A DNA stretch of 64,000 nucleotides from Oligoflexia bacterium (GTDB taxonomy: Bacteria; Bdellovibrionota_C; UBA2361; JBGSMV01). Of this stretch, positions 45,501-52,843 are shown piece after piece. The notes below the pieces were generated by a model. That model saw only the letters and a list, made by a program, of their open reading frames with translations, searched no databases and had not been told where the DNA came from. The translations under genes were made by a program, and so were the position numbers. Positions within the stretch are counted from its first letter, which is position 1. Each line of letters opens with the position of its first letter. The stretch lies in assembly GCA_019694515.1 (NCBI GenBank), contig JAIBBU010000004.1, positions 62,001 to 126,000 on the forward strand, read 5' to 3'.

Positions 45501-47719
45501 CTCAGAATTTCACGGGTAACCCCAAGGACGTAATCGCCGAGATCTCCATTCACCGGAGGGCCAGACCCAACAGCTGAAATGTGGTAATCTGCAAATCTAA
45601 TGTTTGATTTGACATTCAGTTCGTCTTCAAGTTCCAGTGAACGAGAACTATAGAAGCATATATCTGACAGGTAATTCCCCGGGGAGGGCTCTCGCCCGGT
45701 ACCACGCCCACTTGATGTGGCGGCTTCATCTTCTGCTCTGGCCCCGGCCAGTAGAAGTTCAACCCAGCTTCCGAATCTCGTGTTGCGGGAAGGGCTCACG
45801 AACTCCTGCCCCGGGAAGGAGTTGGTGCATATTCCTTGCGCGCTACCCTTGTTCTGCCGTCCTAGGATCGCCTTGATTGCTTTACGTAGCGCTCGGGAAC
45901 GTTTTCTTGCCTCACTCTGTTCAAAAGGAATATCGATTAGCTTTGGATCGGCGAGCTGCTCTCTGCCGTACAATATCCGACGTGCCTCCGTTTCAGCCTC
46001 CCTATCACTGCCGGCCGGTAGTAGGTGCTCTTCGAACTTCGCCAAAGCCCGCAGCACCATCGGACGGCGTCGCGCGTCAGATTGGCGCATGTGAGTAAAT
46101 AGTTTCTCTACGCGAGCCAAAATCTCGGCTCCCGAGATCGCCGGATCAGATTTTCGAGCGCCTCCAAAGCGCAGTCGTTCGAAATATTCCCGCTGCGGCC
46201 CCGGCTGGAGAGGAAGCGGCCCCAGAATCCCCTCGATCTCCGAGACCAATTCATGCACCGAGCCCTTTTTCCAGTATTTGAACCGTGGGGGCCCACCGTA
46301 ACCCCCATTTAAGGATTCCAAATAATCAAGACTGAGATCCGAAGTTCTCTCTTGCGCAAGCTTGTGGTACGCCGATCTGGGAAGACTTGTATTTAGACAC
46401 AATCCGTAAATATGATCTGCTAATGTGTTAGGAATTACCTTTCGAACTTCTTCATCTCGACGTGAAGCAACCTCTTCGCTAACCGCAGCTGCGTTCTGCA
46501 GGGTTTGCTGATGCGAAGCACACATCAATCCCGCAAATGATAGCTCGCCCCGGCCGCGGGTGTCCGTGAATCGAATATCGGGCAATGCATTTGCTGTAAT
46601 CTCGGCGACTCTCAAATTGAAGGCTATTCTCAGAGCACTCTCGGCTGCACGATTGATGGAATCGCTGTTGGCTAAATCGCGATTTTGCTGTCGTGATCCG
46701 CTGCCAGAATGGCTTTTGCCCTGTGCGAGCAGCTCCTTTAGGCGCTCTGCAGGGGTAACCTGCCCTCCAGCATCGAAAAACAGATCTAGTTCTTTAAGAA
46801 CGATCGGGTCGGAAGGAATTGCAGGAACCTCCGAACGAACAAGTTTGTTCGCAGCCCTAAACCCGCGCAGTAACTTCGCCCCTGTCAATCCTATGAGCTG
46901 AACTCCGGCTTCTGCGGAAGTTACTTCCAGCAGGCCGAACTTGCCTCGTTCCGCGGCTGTCTTTGGAATCCCACCAACCTGGTCAAATAGTTCGATGGCA
47001 GCCGCGCGCAGTGTGGCAACATCAGTAAGATCGCCCCTGTAGTGCTGCAGGGCACGGAGGTGATAATCATCAGAACTGGACCACCCCAACAGCGGCGCCG
47101 TAACCGATGTCGGCAGGTCGAGCTCCCAAGCCTCCAATTGCTGCTTTAGGTATGAGGTTGGGGAATGGAGCGGCGCAGTTTCTACGCGGTTAGGGATTTT
47201 GGCAGGCGCGAAGCGTGCGTAAAAGATCTCGAACGCGTTTTGGATCTCATTTTCCTGCTGAGCTGCGGCGGTAACAAGCGCTCCAAAAGAGCGAAACAAT
47301 CTAGGGTTAGCTTCAGTCCCAAAACAATGCCCGGAAAATGCGCAGGTTAAAATCGGCTCCTGATATCTAGGAGCTAGTTCGCTAACCACCTCCTCCAGCG
47401 CGTGATCCAGCATCCATCCGCCGTGCTCGGCTATCAACCACTCTTCGAATTGATTCTCGAGCGGGTGTATCTCTGCGGCAGTCGCTAGAGGTTTTCCCTT
47501 AAGAGCGAGTCCGTGTGCCTCACAGAATCCATTAAAAATCTCCCGAGCACGTACCACCCGGGGTTCGACTGCGTTCGGTCCCGAGAATGCTTTGGGGAAA
47601 AATGGCTGCCGCCGCTCCAATAGCTCGGCCAGCTCCAGTTCGGCCGAGACGGGCTGATGCAATCCGGCTGGCAACACCGCACGGGCGAATTCGTCGTGGT
47701 TCGGAACAATTCTCGGCAC
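39557..47719 (-). CDS. Giant multi-module SNF2-family helicase protein (2720 aa)
   Basis: The start used is the GTG at 47719; no ribosome site is clear. Residues 1-1750 contain five copies of a module I do not recognise. Each has a helical lead-in and the strand motif SFPGQxFxSPSGRTRFxSW followed by ELLxAG. These occur near residues 130 (diverged), 635, 938, 1223 and 1511, each with a DYHLxSL motif 67-92 residues later. An SNF2/superfamily 2 core follows: motif I HEMGNGKSLTAL (about 1876), motif II VVDEAHLF (about 1980), motif III LLSGSVYQ (about 2010), motif V ASATGSNF (about 2240) and motif VI WQSRGRAIR (about 2263). The last 430 residues include HCVEGGTAAERKIFRQTM then LDRDGYLVPGD, weakly like a methyltransferase fold. 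No nuclease motif is seen. Helicase activity is likely; a defence, anti-restriction or mobile-element role is inference. Confidence 0.8.
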   Translation of the reverse strand: MPRIVPNHDEFARAVLPAGLHQPVSAELELAELLERRQPFFPKAFSGPNAVEPRVVRAREIFNGFCEAHGLALKGKPLATAAEIHPLENQFEEWLIAEHGGWMLDHALEEVVSELAPRYQEPILTCAFSGHCFGTEANPRLFRSFGALVTAAAQQENEIQNAFEIFYARFAPAKIPNRVETAPLHSPTSYLKQQLEAWELDLPTSVTAPLLGWSSSDDYHLRALQHYRGDLTDVATLRAAAIELFDQVGGIPKTAAERGKFGLLEVTSAEAGVQLIGLTGAKLLRGFRAANKLVRSEVPAIPSDPIVLKELDLFFDAGGQVTPAERLKELLAQGKSHSGSGSRQQNRDLANSDSINRAAESALRIAFNLRVAEITANALPDIRFTDTRGRGELSFAGLMCASHQQTLQNAAAVSEEVASRRDEEVRKVIPNTLADHIYGLCLNTSLPRSAYHKLAQERTSDLSLDYLESLNGGYGGPPRFKYWKKGSVHELVSEIEGILGPLPLQPGPQREYFERLRFGGARKSDPAISGAEILARVEKLFTHMRQSDARRRPMVLRALAKFEEHLLPAGSDREAETEARRILYGREQLADPKLIDIPFEQSEARKRSRALRKAIKAILGRQNKGSAQGICTNSFPGQEFVSPSRNTRFGSWVELLLAGARAEDEAATSSGRGTGREPSPGNYLSDICFYSSRSLELEDELNVKSNIRFADYHISAVGSGPPVNGDLGDYVLGVTREILSHQFFGDPTGFVKPHFRECFYSAPGMRETFSGEALLSLYKDAFLSSNSTLDLAAVDLARRFANLEDEAEERERIGFLGGDGSEVSATSDSEPEAANPTVEISAIDSGVAATLRAAPAKIEVIRLGMLARYEQYSPPQNHTEAAFHEKLKAEFIKEGAALPIVSFEEYLANHRAEALYRAIRYVFRRYGDYSLPDLATYSFPGYQFISPSGRTCLNSWTELLKAGCLAEFEGTRWKAPDPDRPMTPGEYLRHMIRLIWAGSDQVVIERDRMDKADYHLLSLKEPYPREPAARKIYLRAMAEEAVRQQFDGDPEGFRNESFLRTKYSSNPYRGREMSAANFLEHYALQFMRPGASREKILGHLIWSLQERDSEIAADALPSNSAGWNHSRYSYAGFRRLAKPLILHTAKGFEDHPEPQSMEERAAFQKRREHFIFERRHAPPQFDLEQDFEVREIRVRADAIERSVRSVIRRLGEIAESVYTCSFPGQPFVSPSGRTRFESWNELLRAGARAEFQLEQRSAAIASKQGLSRKEAPPAHPISCGTYLRKVLQSLCSSKAFSVRSAKLEIRVAQDQSDYHLVSLENLDLSKAETEQLATVLSEIVQQQFAGNSAGLNEARIQNTRYSAPGSLAVVTGAELLEKYRGRAALLVNGELKGDSLIERVATSDETLEAKDGVELDPLRDYQPTHRDYKPTQEPIVIPWLGGATPMAIKTEEESAQFETQQRDFAVRYKLKPQVFPFHREILDQVIRSHELCDELANFVFEATNGTYGPITTCSFPGQLFTGPSGQERHSWIQLLHMGVTKSPWGLTTPSRMITEIERKLAQRSNVAYRPKYQSGYHLPSLGRYSDADSKEIRRKVLQEIFAEICDQVAGGIPERLSYATLAHEWFITPPGFEVPHFASIRQTSSREIRGQLLLDAYKRAALNKNASDGEVFKHLISYLTKFKAAVKEEIAKTELQTELRNSPALLFRALTVFGWEQESLPAFRAFQAKLKRSERSAASDSAPKTIRQDPVALYTQALSAAAEGGLQIDLDELGLQAHCDLLREMCLHCYNGDVEQLIQALSGHADRIPEQTDSQVKSRVRSILDRVCPAVQELFQAFKEFVPPSSLKRELFPHQIVAIVENLKQGKRINAHEMGNGKSLTALALCEHKGFERVMWVTSAANRTDVQDEILKSVEIDRSRVRIIPADAARGDSTKLEQFLDGAKYVICANETLRACYSRNKGVHKLLCEWTGSDGGLVVDEAHLFDNPDSQRSMALAGMVAEWRYLLSGSVYQARFSRIASLIHLLNPKQFPNFEELQRSCTDREFAQTLLGRYASIAFTDDVARRFDHPEVRPFRDQLLSGLPHVPRAVEQPIVRAEMPSERAAAYLEIACDFDGWSERQQHSKIAHDSRHRALRQLISMVRALYDPEKLGLAPSLELLAAAKEIALPLMERGEKVLFFGQHRSIVNLLANDAELRSFGLVKLDGTVAPEARAKIRVAIEEDPSTLCAVAQFDASATGSNFRGIAHVIYLECPNLFSTYWQSRGRAIRNLGPGDERFARTEVHFWHIVLSLPPELVRQIKNPELRGEIEEGTLSERWQAALVQKRADFLYLMRKRKEILEDGTDSALQYVKAIASASARSEFASDGSRLAGLLAPESGGAQIVDYGTPIKAEYRRRQYTFLDRHRRLIDPKIAEVMALVGPEGLELDVYDRLGYPRHHLHCVEGGTAAERKIFRQTMRGSGCRPYETKIERLMPCFPFELGVLSLDRDGYLVPGDIDTFRQARLAPFTAVIKNSLASREEFGGKELLEEVGEGASRSKRRELLERAAFKLLGTAYSHPLGHLSGVEAVRHYSLVRFVARRWSRDICAALNTARASDVVADYLADTYLGSPTILDEERFSYRSARGSPFMSMFAIVARPDEKDRNTPLAGFIRHGMAAAVRELYESGSRSGIDSFNFKTYSDRIVLCRGNEAVCSVALSEFQLLLHHSSVPEGRVLAYGS

Positions 47720-47807
47720 ACACTGTTATTGAAAAAATTCAGTGAGTTGTGTCATAGCCCAAGAGCGAAACAGGCCGTCTTTTCAAGCACTTACCGACCC
47801 AAAAACT

Positions 47808-47843
47808 GGTACCACCAACACAAAAATGGGTACCACCAACCAT
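47808..47843 (+). repeat. Two direct copies of the GGTACCACCAACA repeat
   Basis: GGTACCACCAACACA (47808-47822) and GGTACCACCAACCAT (47829-47843) are spaced 21 bp apart. They lie just upstream of the giant gene's start, in the 297-bp gap between it and preA. I see no gene in that gap. Confidence 0.75.
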
Positions 47844-48016
47844 TACTGGTCAGCAATTCGCGTTATAAACCGGGCTCAAGTTACATCAGTAAGCTCTGGC
47901 CTTGAGGATTGAAGAATCAGATTTGGAATCGTTGCCAGCACGAACCTCGAGTGTGCTGATAGGCGCCTTGCTCCCCGCGGTCCAGCGTCTAAAACGTAAA
48001 TAGTCCAAGCACTTCG

Positions 48017-49318
48017 CTAAAGATGCTCGGGCGGCTTGATCGGCGCCATCTCTCCGGCCGCGAGCCTTTTTTGATATTCGTTCCAGCTTAGCGGGGCCTT
48101 TCCGGTGTCTCGTTCCTGCATCGTAATGCATCCTGCGACCGGGCAAACGATACTGCACATATTACAGCCTACACAAGTTTGCTCGTTGATCTCGTAACGG
48201 TTGATGGATGAACCGTTTTCAAGTTGCGTGCTCTTGATAATGCTCTGATGGCAGGCATCGTCACAGGAGATATAGCAAAGTCCGCAGTGGATGCACTTTT
48301 GCTGGTCGATATTGGCGACAATTTTGTAATTTAAATTCAGATTACCCCAGTCGGTGACATGCGGCTGAGCTTTGCCAATAAAATCGTGAGGCGAGGCAAA
48401 GTGCTTGCTCTGCATCCAGTTCAACATGCCCTCCTTCATGCCCTCGACGATGCGAAAACCGTAATGCATGGCGGCTGTGCAGACCTGTACAGTCGTGGCT
48501 CCAAGTAGCATGAACTCAACCGCATCGCTCCAGCTCTGGATCCCGCCGATGCCGCTGACCGGAAGGCCGATCTCGGGATCAGCGCAGATCTGCTGAACCA
48601 TGTTGAGCGCAATCGGTTTGACCGCGGGTCCGCAATATCCGCCGTGAGCGGAGTGATTTTCTACGATCGGACGCGGGATAAAGGAATCCAGATCGACACC
48701 GGTGATCGAATTGATCGTGTTGATTAAGGAGAGGCAGTCGGCACCGCCGCGCTTGGCCGCGCGACCGACATAGCGCACATCGGTGATATTCGGAGTTAAC
48801 TTTACAATCACGGGTGTGCAGGCGACCTCCTTCACCCACTCCGTAATTTGGCAGGCATATTCAGGAACCTGACCTACTGCGGAGCCCATGCCGCGCTCGC
48901 TCATGCCATGCGGGCAGCCAAAGTTCAACTCCAGGCCGTCGCAACCGGTGTCTTCAGTGCGCTTCACAATGTCATGCCAAATTTCGCGTTTCGACTCGAC
49001 CATCAGGGAAGCAATCACGATCTGCTTTGGAAATTCCTTTTTGGTGCGTGTAATCTCCTTTAAGTTGTCGGCAATCGAGCGGTCGCTAATCAGTTCGATG
49101 TTATTAAGCCCCATTACTTTATGGCCGGCATAATCAACAGCTGAATAACGGGAAGAAACGTTTACGATCGGCTCGCCGATAGTCTTCCAAACCACGCCAC
49201 CCCATCCGGCTTCGAAGGCCTTCTTGACCTGGTAGTAACTATTGGTCGGCGGAGCAGACGCTAAGAAGAATGGATTGGGGCATTTGATACCGCAGAATGT
49301 GACTTCTAATGAGGCCAT
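48017..49318 (-). CDS. preA: Dihydropyrimidine dehydrogenase, PreA subunit
   Basis: The product is 433 residues. Residues 1-300 form a dihydroorotate-dehydrogenase-type FMN barrel with the active-site Cys in LNFGCPHGMSERGMGSAVGQ. The C-terminal 90 residues carry two 4Fe-4S clusters, CIHCGLCYISCDDAC and CVGCNMCSIVCPVAGC. With PreT it reduces uracil or thymine to the dihydro form, the first step of the pathway whose later enzymes lie at 26-33 kb. The ATG overlaps the preT stop by one base (TAATG), so the pair is translationally coupled. Confidence 0.95.
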   Translation of the reverse strand: MASLEVTFCGIKCPNPFFLASAPPTNSYYQVKKAFEAGWGGVVWKTIGEPIVNVSSRYSAVDYAGHKVMGLNNIELISDRSIADNLKEITRTKKEFPKQIVIASLMVESKREIWHDIVKRTEDTGCDGLELNFGCPHGMSERGMGSAVGQVPEYACQITEWVKEVACTPVIVKLTPNITDVRYVGRAAKRGGADCLSLINTINSITGVDLDSFIPRPIVENHSAHGGYCGPAVKPIALNMVQQICADPEIGLPVSGIGGIQSWSDAVEFMLLGATTVQVCTAAMHYGFRIVEGMKEGMLNWMQSKHFASPHDFIGKAQPHVTDWGNLNLNYKIVANIDQQKCIHCGLCYISCDDACHQSIIKSTQLENGSSINRYEINEQTCVGCNMCSIVCPVAGCITMQERDTGKAPLSWNEYQKRLAAGEMAPIKPPEHL

Positions 49319-50664
49319 TAACGTCTCTCGGAATTTAGAAAATGGTTTATGCCGCGCGCCGCAATCTTCCCCCCTTGAACTGCATCAACGACCTCACCAA
49401 CCGCGACACAGTCCCCAGCCGCAAAGAGCTTTGGCACACTCGTTGTTGCGGTAGCGGGATCGACCTTAACGGCGTCTCCGTTGAGTTCAAGGCCCTGGAT
49501 TTCCGCGAGTAGGACACGGAGCGGCTGCTGTCCGAGCGCCTTTACGACCATATCGCAGGGGATGATATGTTCGGAGTTGGGCACATTTCTTAATCCGCTC
49601 TTGCCGTGAGCGTTGGGCGCTGACTCACAGCGCACACATTTGAGGCCGCTAACCCGTCCTGCGGCTCCGATTACTTCCAGCGGAGCTGTTAGCCAACGGA
49701 AGGCCACTCCGTCCGCTTTGGCAAGTTCATATTCATATTCGAAAGCCGGCATCTCAGCCGCTGTACGGCGGTAAACGATCGTAACATTCTCGGCTCCGAG
49801 GCGTTTTGCAGCTGTTGCTACATCGATGGCAGTGTTGCCTCCGCCGATGACGAGGACATTCGCGCCGACACTCGCCCCTGAGAAATTCGGCTCTCTAGTT
49901 GGCTTGATGAATTCCAGGGCCTCCAGGCACCCCTCCAAGTTTTCGCCCGGAATGGACAGGGCTGCTGTCGGCCCCATCCCCACCGCGAGAAATACCGCGT
50001 CATAGTCATTTAGCAGCTGGGTGACGGAGGGGTCTTTCCCCACCGGAGAATTTAGCCGCAGATCGATCCCGATCGCTTTGATATAGGCAGCCTCTTTGAG
50101 CGCAAATTCGGTTTCGATCTTGTAAGCAGCTAAACCGTAGGTGTTTAATCCGCCCGCTTTTGGCGCTGCTTCGTAAACCGTGACAGCATGGCCCCCTTTG
50201 GCTAGTTCGTAAGCACAGCTGAGACCGGCTGGACCGGCACCCACAATCGCGATCCTTTTGCCGCTTGGATTACCCCGCTTCCAGAACTGCACGCCCTGAT
50301 CAATGGCGACGTCTGTCGCAAAGCGCTGCAACCGGCCAATCTCAATGGGCTTCTTATTCAGAGCATTGTAGACGCAGGCTCCTTCACATAGTACCGAGGT
50401 GGGGCAAGCGCGTCCGCAGCTTCCGCCCAGAATATTCTCGGCGAAAATCGTCTTGGCCGCCCCAAGGGTATCGGCATTTGCAATCTGCTGAATGAACTGC
50501 GGGATGTTGATTTTTGTAGGACATGCCTGGATGCAGGGCGCATCATAGCAAAACAGGCAGCGTGACGCTTCGGCGCGTGCTTCGTTTGGAGTCAGCGCGG
50601 GTGCAATATCAGAAAAATTCTCATGAAGCTGCTGCAGCGAAGGACGGGGGGCGAATTCGCTCAT
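49318..50664 (-). CDS. preT: Dihydropyrimidine dehydrogenase, PreT subunit
   Basis: The product is 448 residues. The N-terminal 110 residues hold the Cys-rich 4Fe-4S region of GltD-like proteins (CLFCYDAPCIQACPTKINIP; GGSCGRACPTSVLCEGAC). Two Rossmann motifs follow, IAIVGAGPAGLSCAYELAKG for FAD and VLVIGGGNTAIDVATAAKRL for NAD(P)H. It takes electrons from NAD(P)H and passes them to PreA. Which cofactor it prefers cannot be told here. It is the first gene of the preTA unit and may be translated from a leaderless mRNA (see the promoter at 50671-50698). Confidence 0.95.
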   Translation of the reverse strand: MSEFAPRPSLQQLHENFSDIAPALTPNEARAEASRCLFCYDAPCIQACPTKINIPQFIQQIANADTLGAAKTIFAENILGGSCGRACPTSVLCEGACVYNALNKKPIEIGRLQRFATDVAIDQGVQFWKRGNPSGKRIAIVGAGPAGLSCAYELAKGGHAVTVYEAAPKAGGLNTYGLAAYKIETEFALKEAAYIKAIGIDLRLNSPVGKDPSVTQLLNDYDAVFLAVGMGPTAALSIPGENLEGCLEALEFIKPTREPNFSGASVGANVLVIGGGNTAIDVATAAKRLGAENVTIVYRRTAAEMPAFEYEYELAKADGVAFRWLTAPLEVIGAAGRVSGLKCVRCESAPNAHGKSGLRNVPNSEHIIPCDMVVKALGQQPLRVLLAEIQGLELNGDAVKVDPATATTSVPKLFAAGDCVAVGEVVDAVQGGKIAARGINHFLNSERR

Positions 50665-50670
50665 CGCAGC

Positions 50671-50698
50671 ATTGTAACGAGCGGCCTCCGATCTTCAA
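50671..50698 (-). promoter_or_regulatory. Candidate preTA promoter
   Basis: On the minus strand, TTGAAG (50693-50698) and TACAAT (50671-50676) are 16 bp apart. The predicted transcription start falls at or within a few bases of the preT ATG, which also lacks a nearby ribosome site, suggesting leaderless translation. Confidence 0.45.
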
Positions 50699-50762
50699 AG
50701 CGGAAAGTTGTGGGGCGCGATACACGCGTATTCAACATCTCCCGCAGACGGATTTCCGGCAT

Positions 50763-50790
50763 AAAAAAGCCCGGCACTAGGCCGGGCTCT
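50763..50790 (-). terminator. Intrinsic terminator of the HU gene
   Basis: AGCCCGGC (50768-50775) pairs with 50781-50788 around a 5-base loop. Read on the minus strand it is followed at once by six Ts. It lies 36 bp past the HU stop codon and separates it from preTA. Confidence 0.9.
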
Positions 50791-50826
50791 TAGGAGTCGA
50801 AAACTCGATCCTACTTCAATAGAAGC

Positions 50827-51243
50827 TTAGAGAACTGCTTCCTTGAGCGCCTTAGCAGCGGTGAATCTCACACGCTTCTTAGGAGCAATTTGGATGATCT
50901 CGCCTGTAGCAGGATTACGTCCCATGCGGGCCTTGGTCTGACGGACATACATCTTGCCAAGTCCGATCAACGGAATCTTGTAGCCCTTCTTCAGCGCGTC
51001 AACGATGAAAAGGTGTAGATCTTCAGCCAGCTCACGAGCCTGTGAGCGCTTGTTCATGCCGGTGAAAGCCCGGATGTTCTCGATCACTTCCGACTGGGTG
51101 TAGCTGTAAGTCTTGGTGTTCTTCGGTCTGGTAGCCGTACGAACCTTCTTAACAGGCATCGGAGCCGGAGCGGCTTTCATCTTGGGAGCGGTTTTTTTTG
51201 TAGCAGCTTTCATAGTCTTTTTCTTAGCGGCTTTCTTTGCCAT
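50827..51243 (-). CDS. HU-family DNA-binding protein with basic N-terminal tail
   Basis: The product is 138 residues, against about 90 for ordinary HU. Residues 1-42 are a Lys/Ala/Pro tail like histone H1 (MAKKAAKKKTMKAATKKTAP). Residues about 45-138 are the HU fold, with the arm signature GLGKMYVRQTKARMGRNPAT followed by GE. It should bind and bend DNA as a dimer, with the tail adding non-specific binding and compaction. Tailed HU proteins are known in several bacterial groups. It is a single-gene unit with its own terminator. Confidence 0.92.
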   Translation of the reverse strand: MAKKAAKKKTMKAATKKTAPKMKAAPAPMPVKKVRTATRPKNTKTYSYTQSEVIENIRAFTGMNKRSQARELAEDLHLFIVDALKKGYKIPLIGLGKMYVRQTKARMGRNPATGEIIQIAPKKRVRFTAAKALKEAVL

Positions 51244-51439
51244 AAGAGTTTTAACTCCAAAAATACGTTTAAAATCGCCAGAAACTGGCCAAAATCAGGG
51301 CTTTTCAGCCCTTTCGATGGCCATCATAAAGACAAAAATGCGAATAAATCAACTCAAAAAATGCACTGAAACGCTAATTTTTCGGGCTTTTCATGAGCAT
51401 CAAAGTGATCGACAATGCGCCCCGGTGAGGCACCTCCTT

Positions 51440-52111
51440 ATGAGCATCCAGCGAAAAAACATCAATTTTTGGGCATTTTTTGCCATGTTTCTGCTTAGTT
51501 CAGGAACACTGCGGGCGGAGAGCAGGCAGTTCTCCAACAGTACCGAAGGGGTTTCATTCACCTATTCCTCCTCGTTTGAGGAGGTTTCAATGCCTCCAGA
51601 CGCAACGCCGGGCTTGATAACCGCCCTGAAGGCGTTGGGCGGCGGCTTTCCAACGGTCAATGTCTTGGTTCAGCCTGGGACAATCACAGAATTGACCAGC
51701 GCCTCTCCCGCGACGCTAGCTGAGAAGCTGGTGCTTTCAGACTATCGAAAGGTCGGGCTAAATGACGTCCGACTGATTCGGGCGAGCCAGCTGCTTAGAG
51801 GGTTGGTGGTACAGGTCGAGTATAGTTCTGGAGGCATGAAGCTTGCCGGTCTGATAGCCATTTATAGCGCGCTAGACCGACATTACGTGCTTACATTCAC
51901 CGATCGCGCTGATGCCCTCCCGTCGCATGAGCAGCTGTTTCGGGAGATTAGCGAGTCTTTCACCTACAAAGGCCAGAGTACAGACGGGGGCTTTAAGAAA
52001 CCTGCTCCCACCAGAACATCAGTATTTTTTGAGGCATTGTTAGCTTTGGGTTTGGTCCTATTGCTTGGACTAATCCTGCACGCTAGGTCCAGGACAGCTC
52101 CTCGCTCATAA
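51440..52111 (+). CDS. Exported protein with PsbP/Mog1-like domain and C-terminal membrane helix
   Basis: The ATG at 51440 is chosen: GAGG lies 9 bases upstream and a signal peptide follows (FWAFFAMFLLSSGTLRAESR). The product is 223 residues. The mature part has the order of strands seen in PsbP/Mog1/DcrB-type domains (GVSFTYSSSFEEVSMP, VVQVEYSSGGMKLAGLIAIY, HYVLTFTDRADALP). A C-terminal membrane helix (ALLALGLVLLLGLILHA) anchors it. The function is unknown. Its 3' end overlaps the convergent cyclase gene by 29 bp. Confidence 0.6.
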   Translation: MSIQRKNINFWAFFAMFLLSSGTLRAESRQFSNSTEGVSFTYSSSFEEVSMPPDATPGLITALKALGGGFPTVNVLVQPGTITELTSASPATLAEKLVLSDYRKVGLNDVRLIRASQLLRGLVVQVEYSSGGMKLAGLIAIYSALDRHYVLTFTDRADALPSHEQLFREISESFTYKGQSTDGGFKKPAPTRTSVFFEALLALGLVLLLGLILHARSRTAPRS

Positions 52112-52820
52112 ACAATACAGGCGCTACGGGGGATTCCGAGCCCCCCTCAATCAGCAACGGAACCCCCGCCAGAAAATACTCCCCTTGAGGGACATCGTGC
52201 AAAGTTAAGAGCTCATAGAGCACGGCTTGACGCAGCAATATCTTGTGTACAGGTCGGTCCGACGAACCGGGCTCGAAATCGGAGGATTTCCATGAAGTGC
52301 CCCAAGCATTAAAGCCAGAGTTTGAAACCAGCCACTCGGCAGCTTCAGGCTCAAGCACCATTATAAAATTGGGGTCATGATATCCATGCTCATTTAGCGG
52401 CACCCCCTGCACCGTTAGGAATAGCTTATTCGGAGGGGTGTCTTTGCCACTGGCCACTCTCACAGCGGCTATCAGTTCAGTCTTAGAGACCCGCCAGATT
52501 TTAAGAGCAGTTGCGCCCGCGACCTCCCTCCAACCAGCCCCCTGCAGTTTTGCGACAGTCACCGGCCCATAAAAGCAGTTTTGCCGGGTGGGTGAAAAAT
52601 AGCGCTCGATTGTCGCCCCATCTCCAATAATGTGCGACGCAGCATCCACATGGGTGATGCTGTGAGGGCTCAAGATATGGAATGAGGCATTAACCGGAGG
52701 GGCCTTGGGGTTGTTTGCTGCGGAGGCCAAGCTATAAATCTCATCTGCCCTATAGCCAAAGCCCTCCCCCCACAGTCCTGGGACTGCGCTGCTTATCCTT
52801 CCACCGAGCATATACGGCAT
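52083..52820 (-). CDS. Cyclase-family (arylformamidase-like) metal hydrolase
   Basis: The product is 245 residues. AAGGAG lies 8 bases before the ATG. The segment SITHVDAASHIIGDGATIER matches the conserved HxxxHxDxPxHF-like metal site of the cyclase/KynB superfamily, with some changes (ITHVDAASHI). This superfamily includes kynurenine formamidase, isatin hydrolase and polyketide-cyclase-like proteins. The divergent neighbour 23 bp away resembles kynureninase, so a role in tryptophan breakdown is attractive. No tryptophan dioxygenase is in the window, and other substrates are possible. Confidence 0.7.
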   Translation of the reverse strand: MPYMLGGRISSAVPGLWGEGFGYRADEIYSLASAANNPKAPPVNASFHILSPHSITHVDAASHIIGDGATIERYFSPTRQNCFYGPVTVAKLQGAGWREVAGATALKIWRVSKTELIAAVRVASGKDTPPNKLFLTVQGVPLNEHGYHDPNFIMVLEPEAAEWLVSNSGFNAWGTSWKSSDFEPGSSDRPVHKILLRQAVLYELLTLHDVPQGEYFLAGVPLLIEGGSESPVAPVLFMSEELSWT

Positions 52821-52843
52821 GCTAAAACTCCTTTAAGTTCCCT

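Noticed and set aside
45695..45711. GGTACCACGCCCACTT inside the giant gene
   Set aside because: It is coding and matches the repeat only partly.
33000..48000. Genomic island with attachment sites
   Set aside because: I found no integrase, tRNA gene or flanking direct repeat at its ends, so I report only the split pathway.
51113..51439. An N-terminal extension of the 51440 gene opposite the HU gene
   Set aside because: It is the complement of the Lys/Ala-rich HU tail. A ribosome site and signal peptide begin at 51440.
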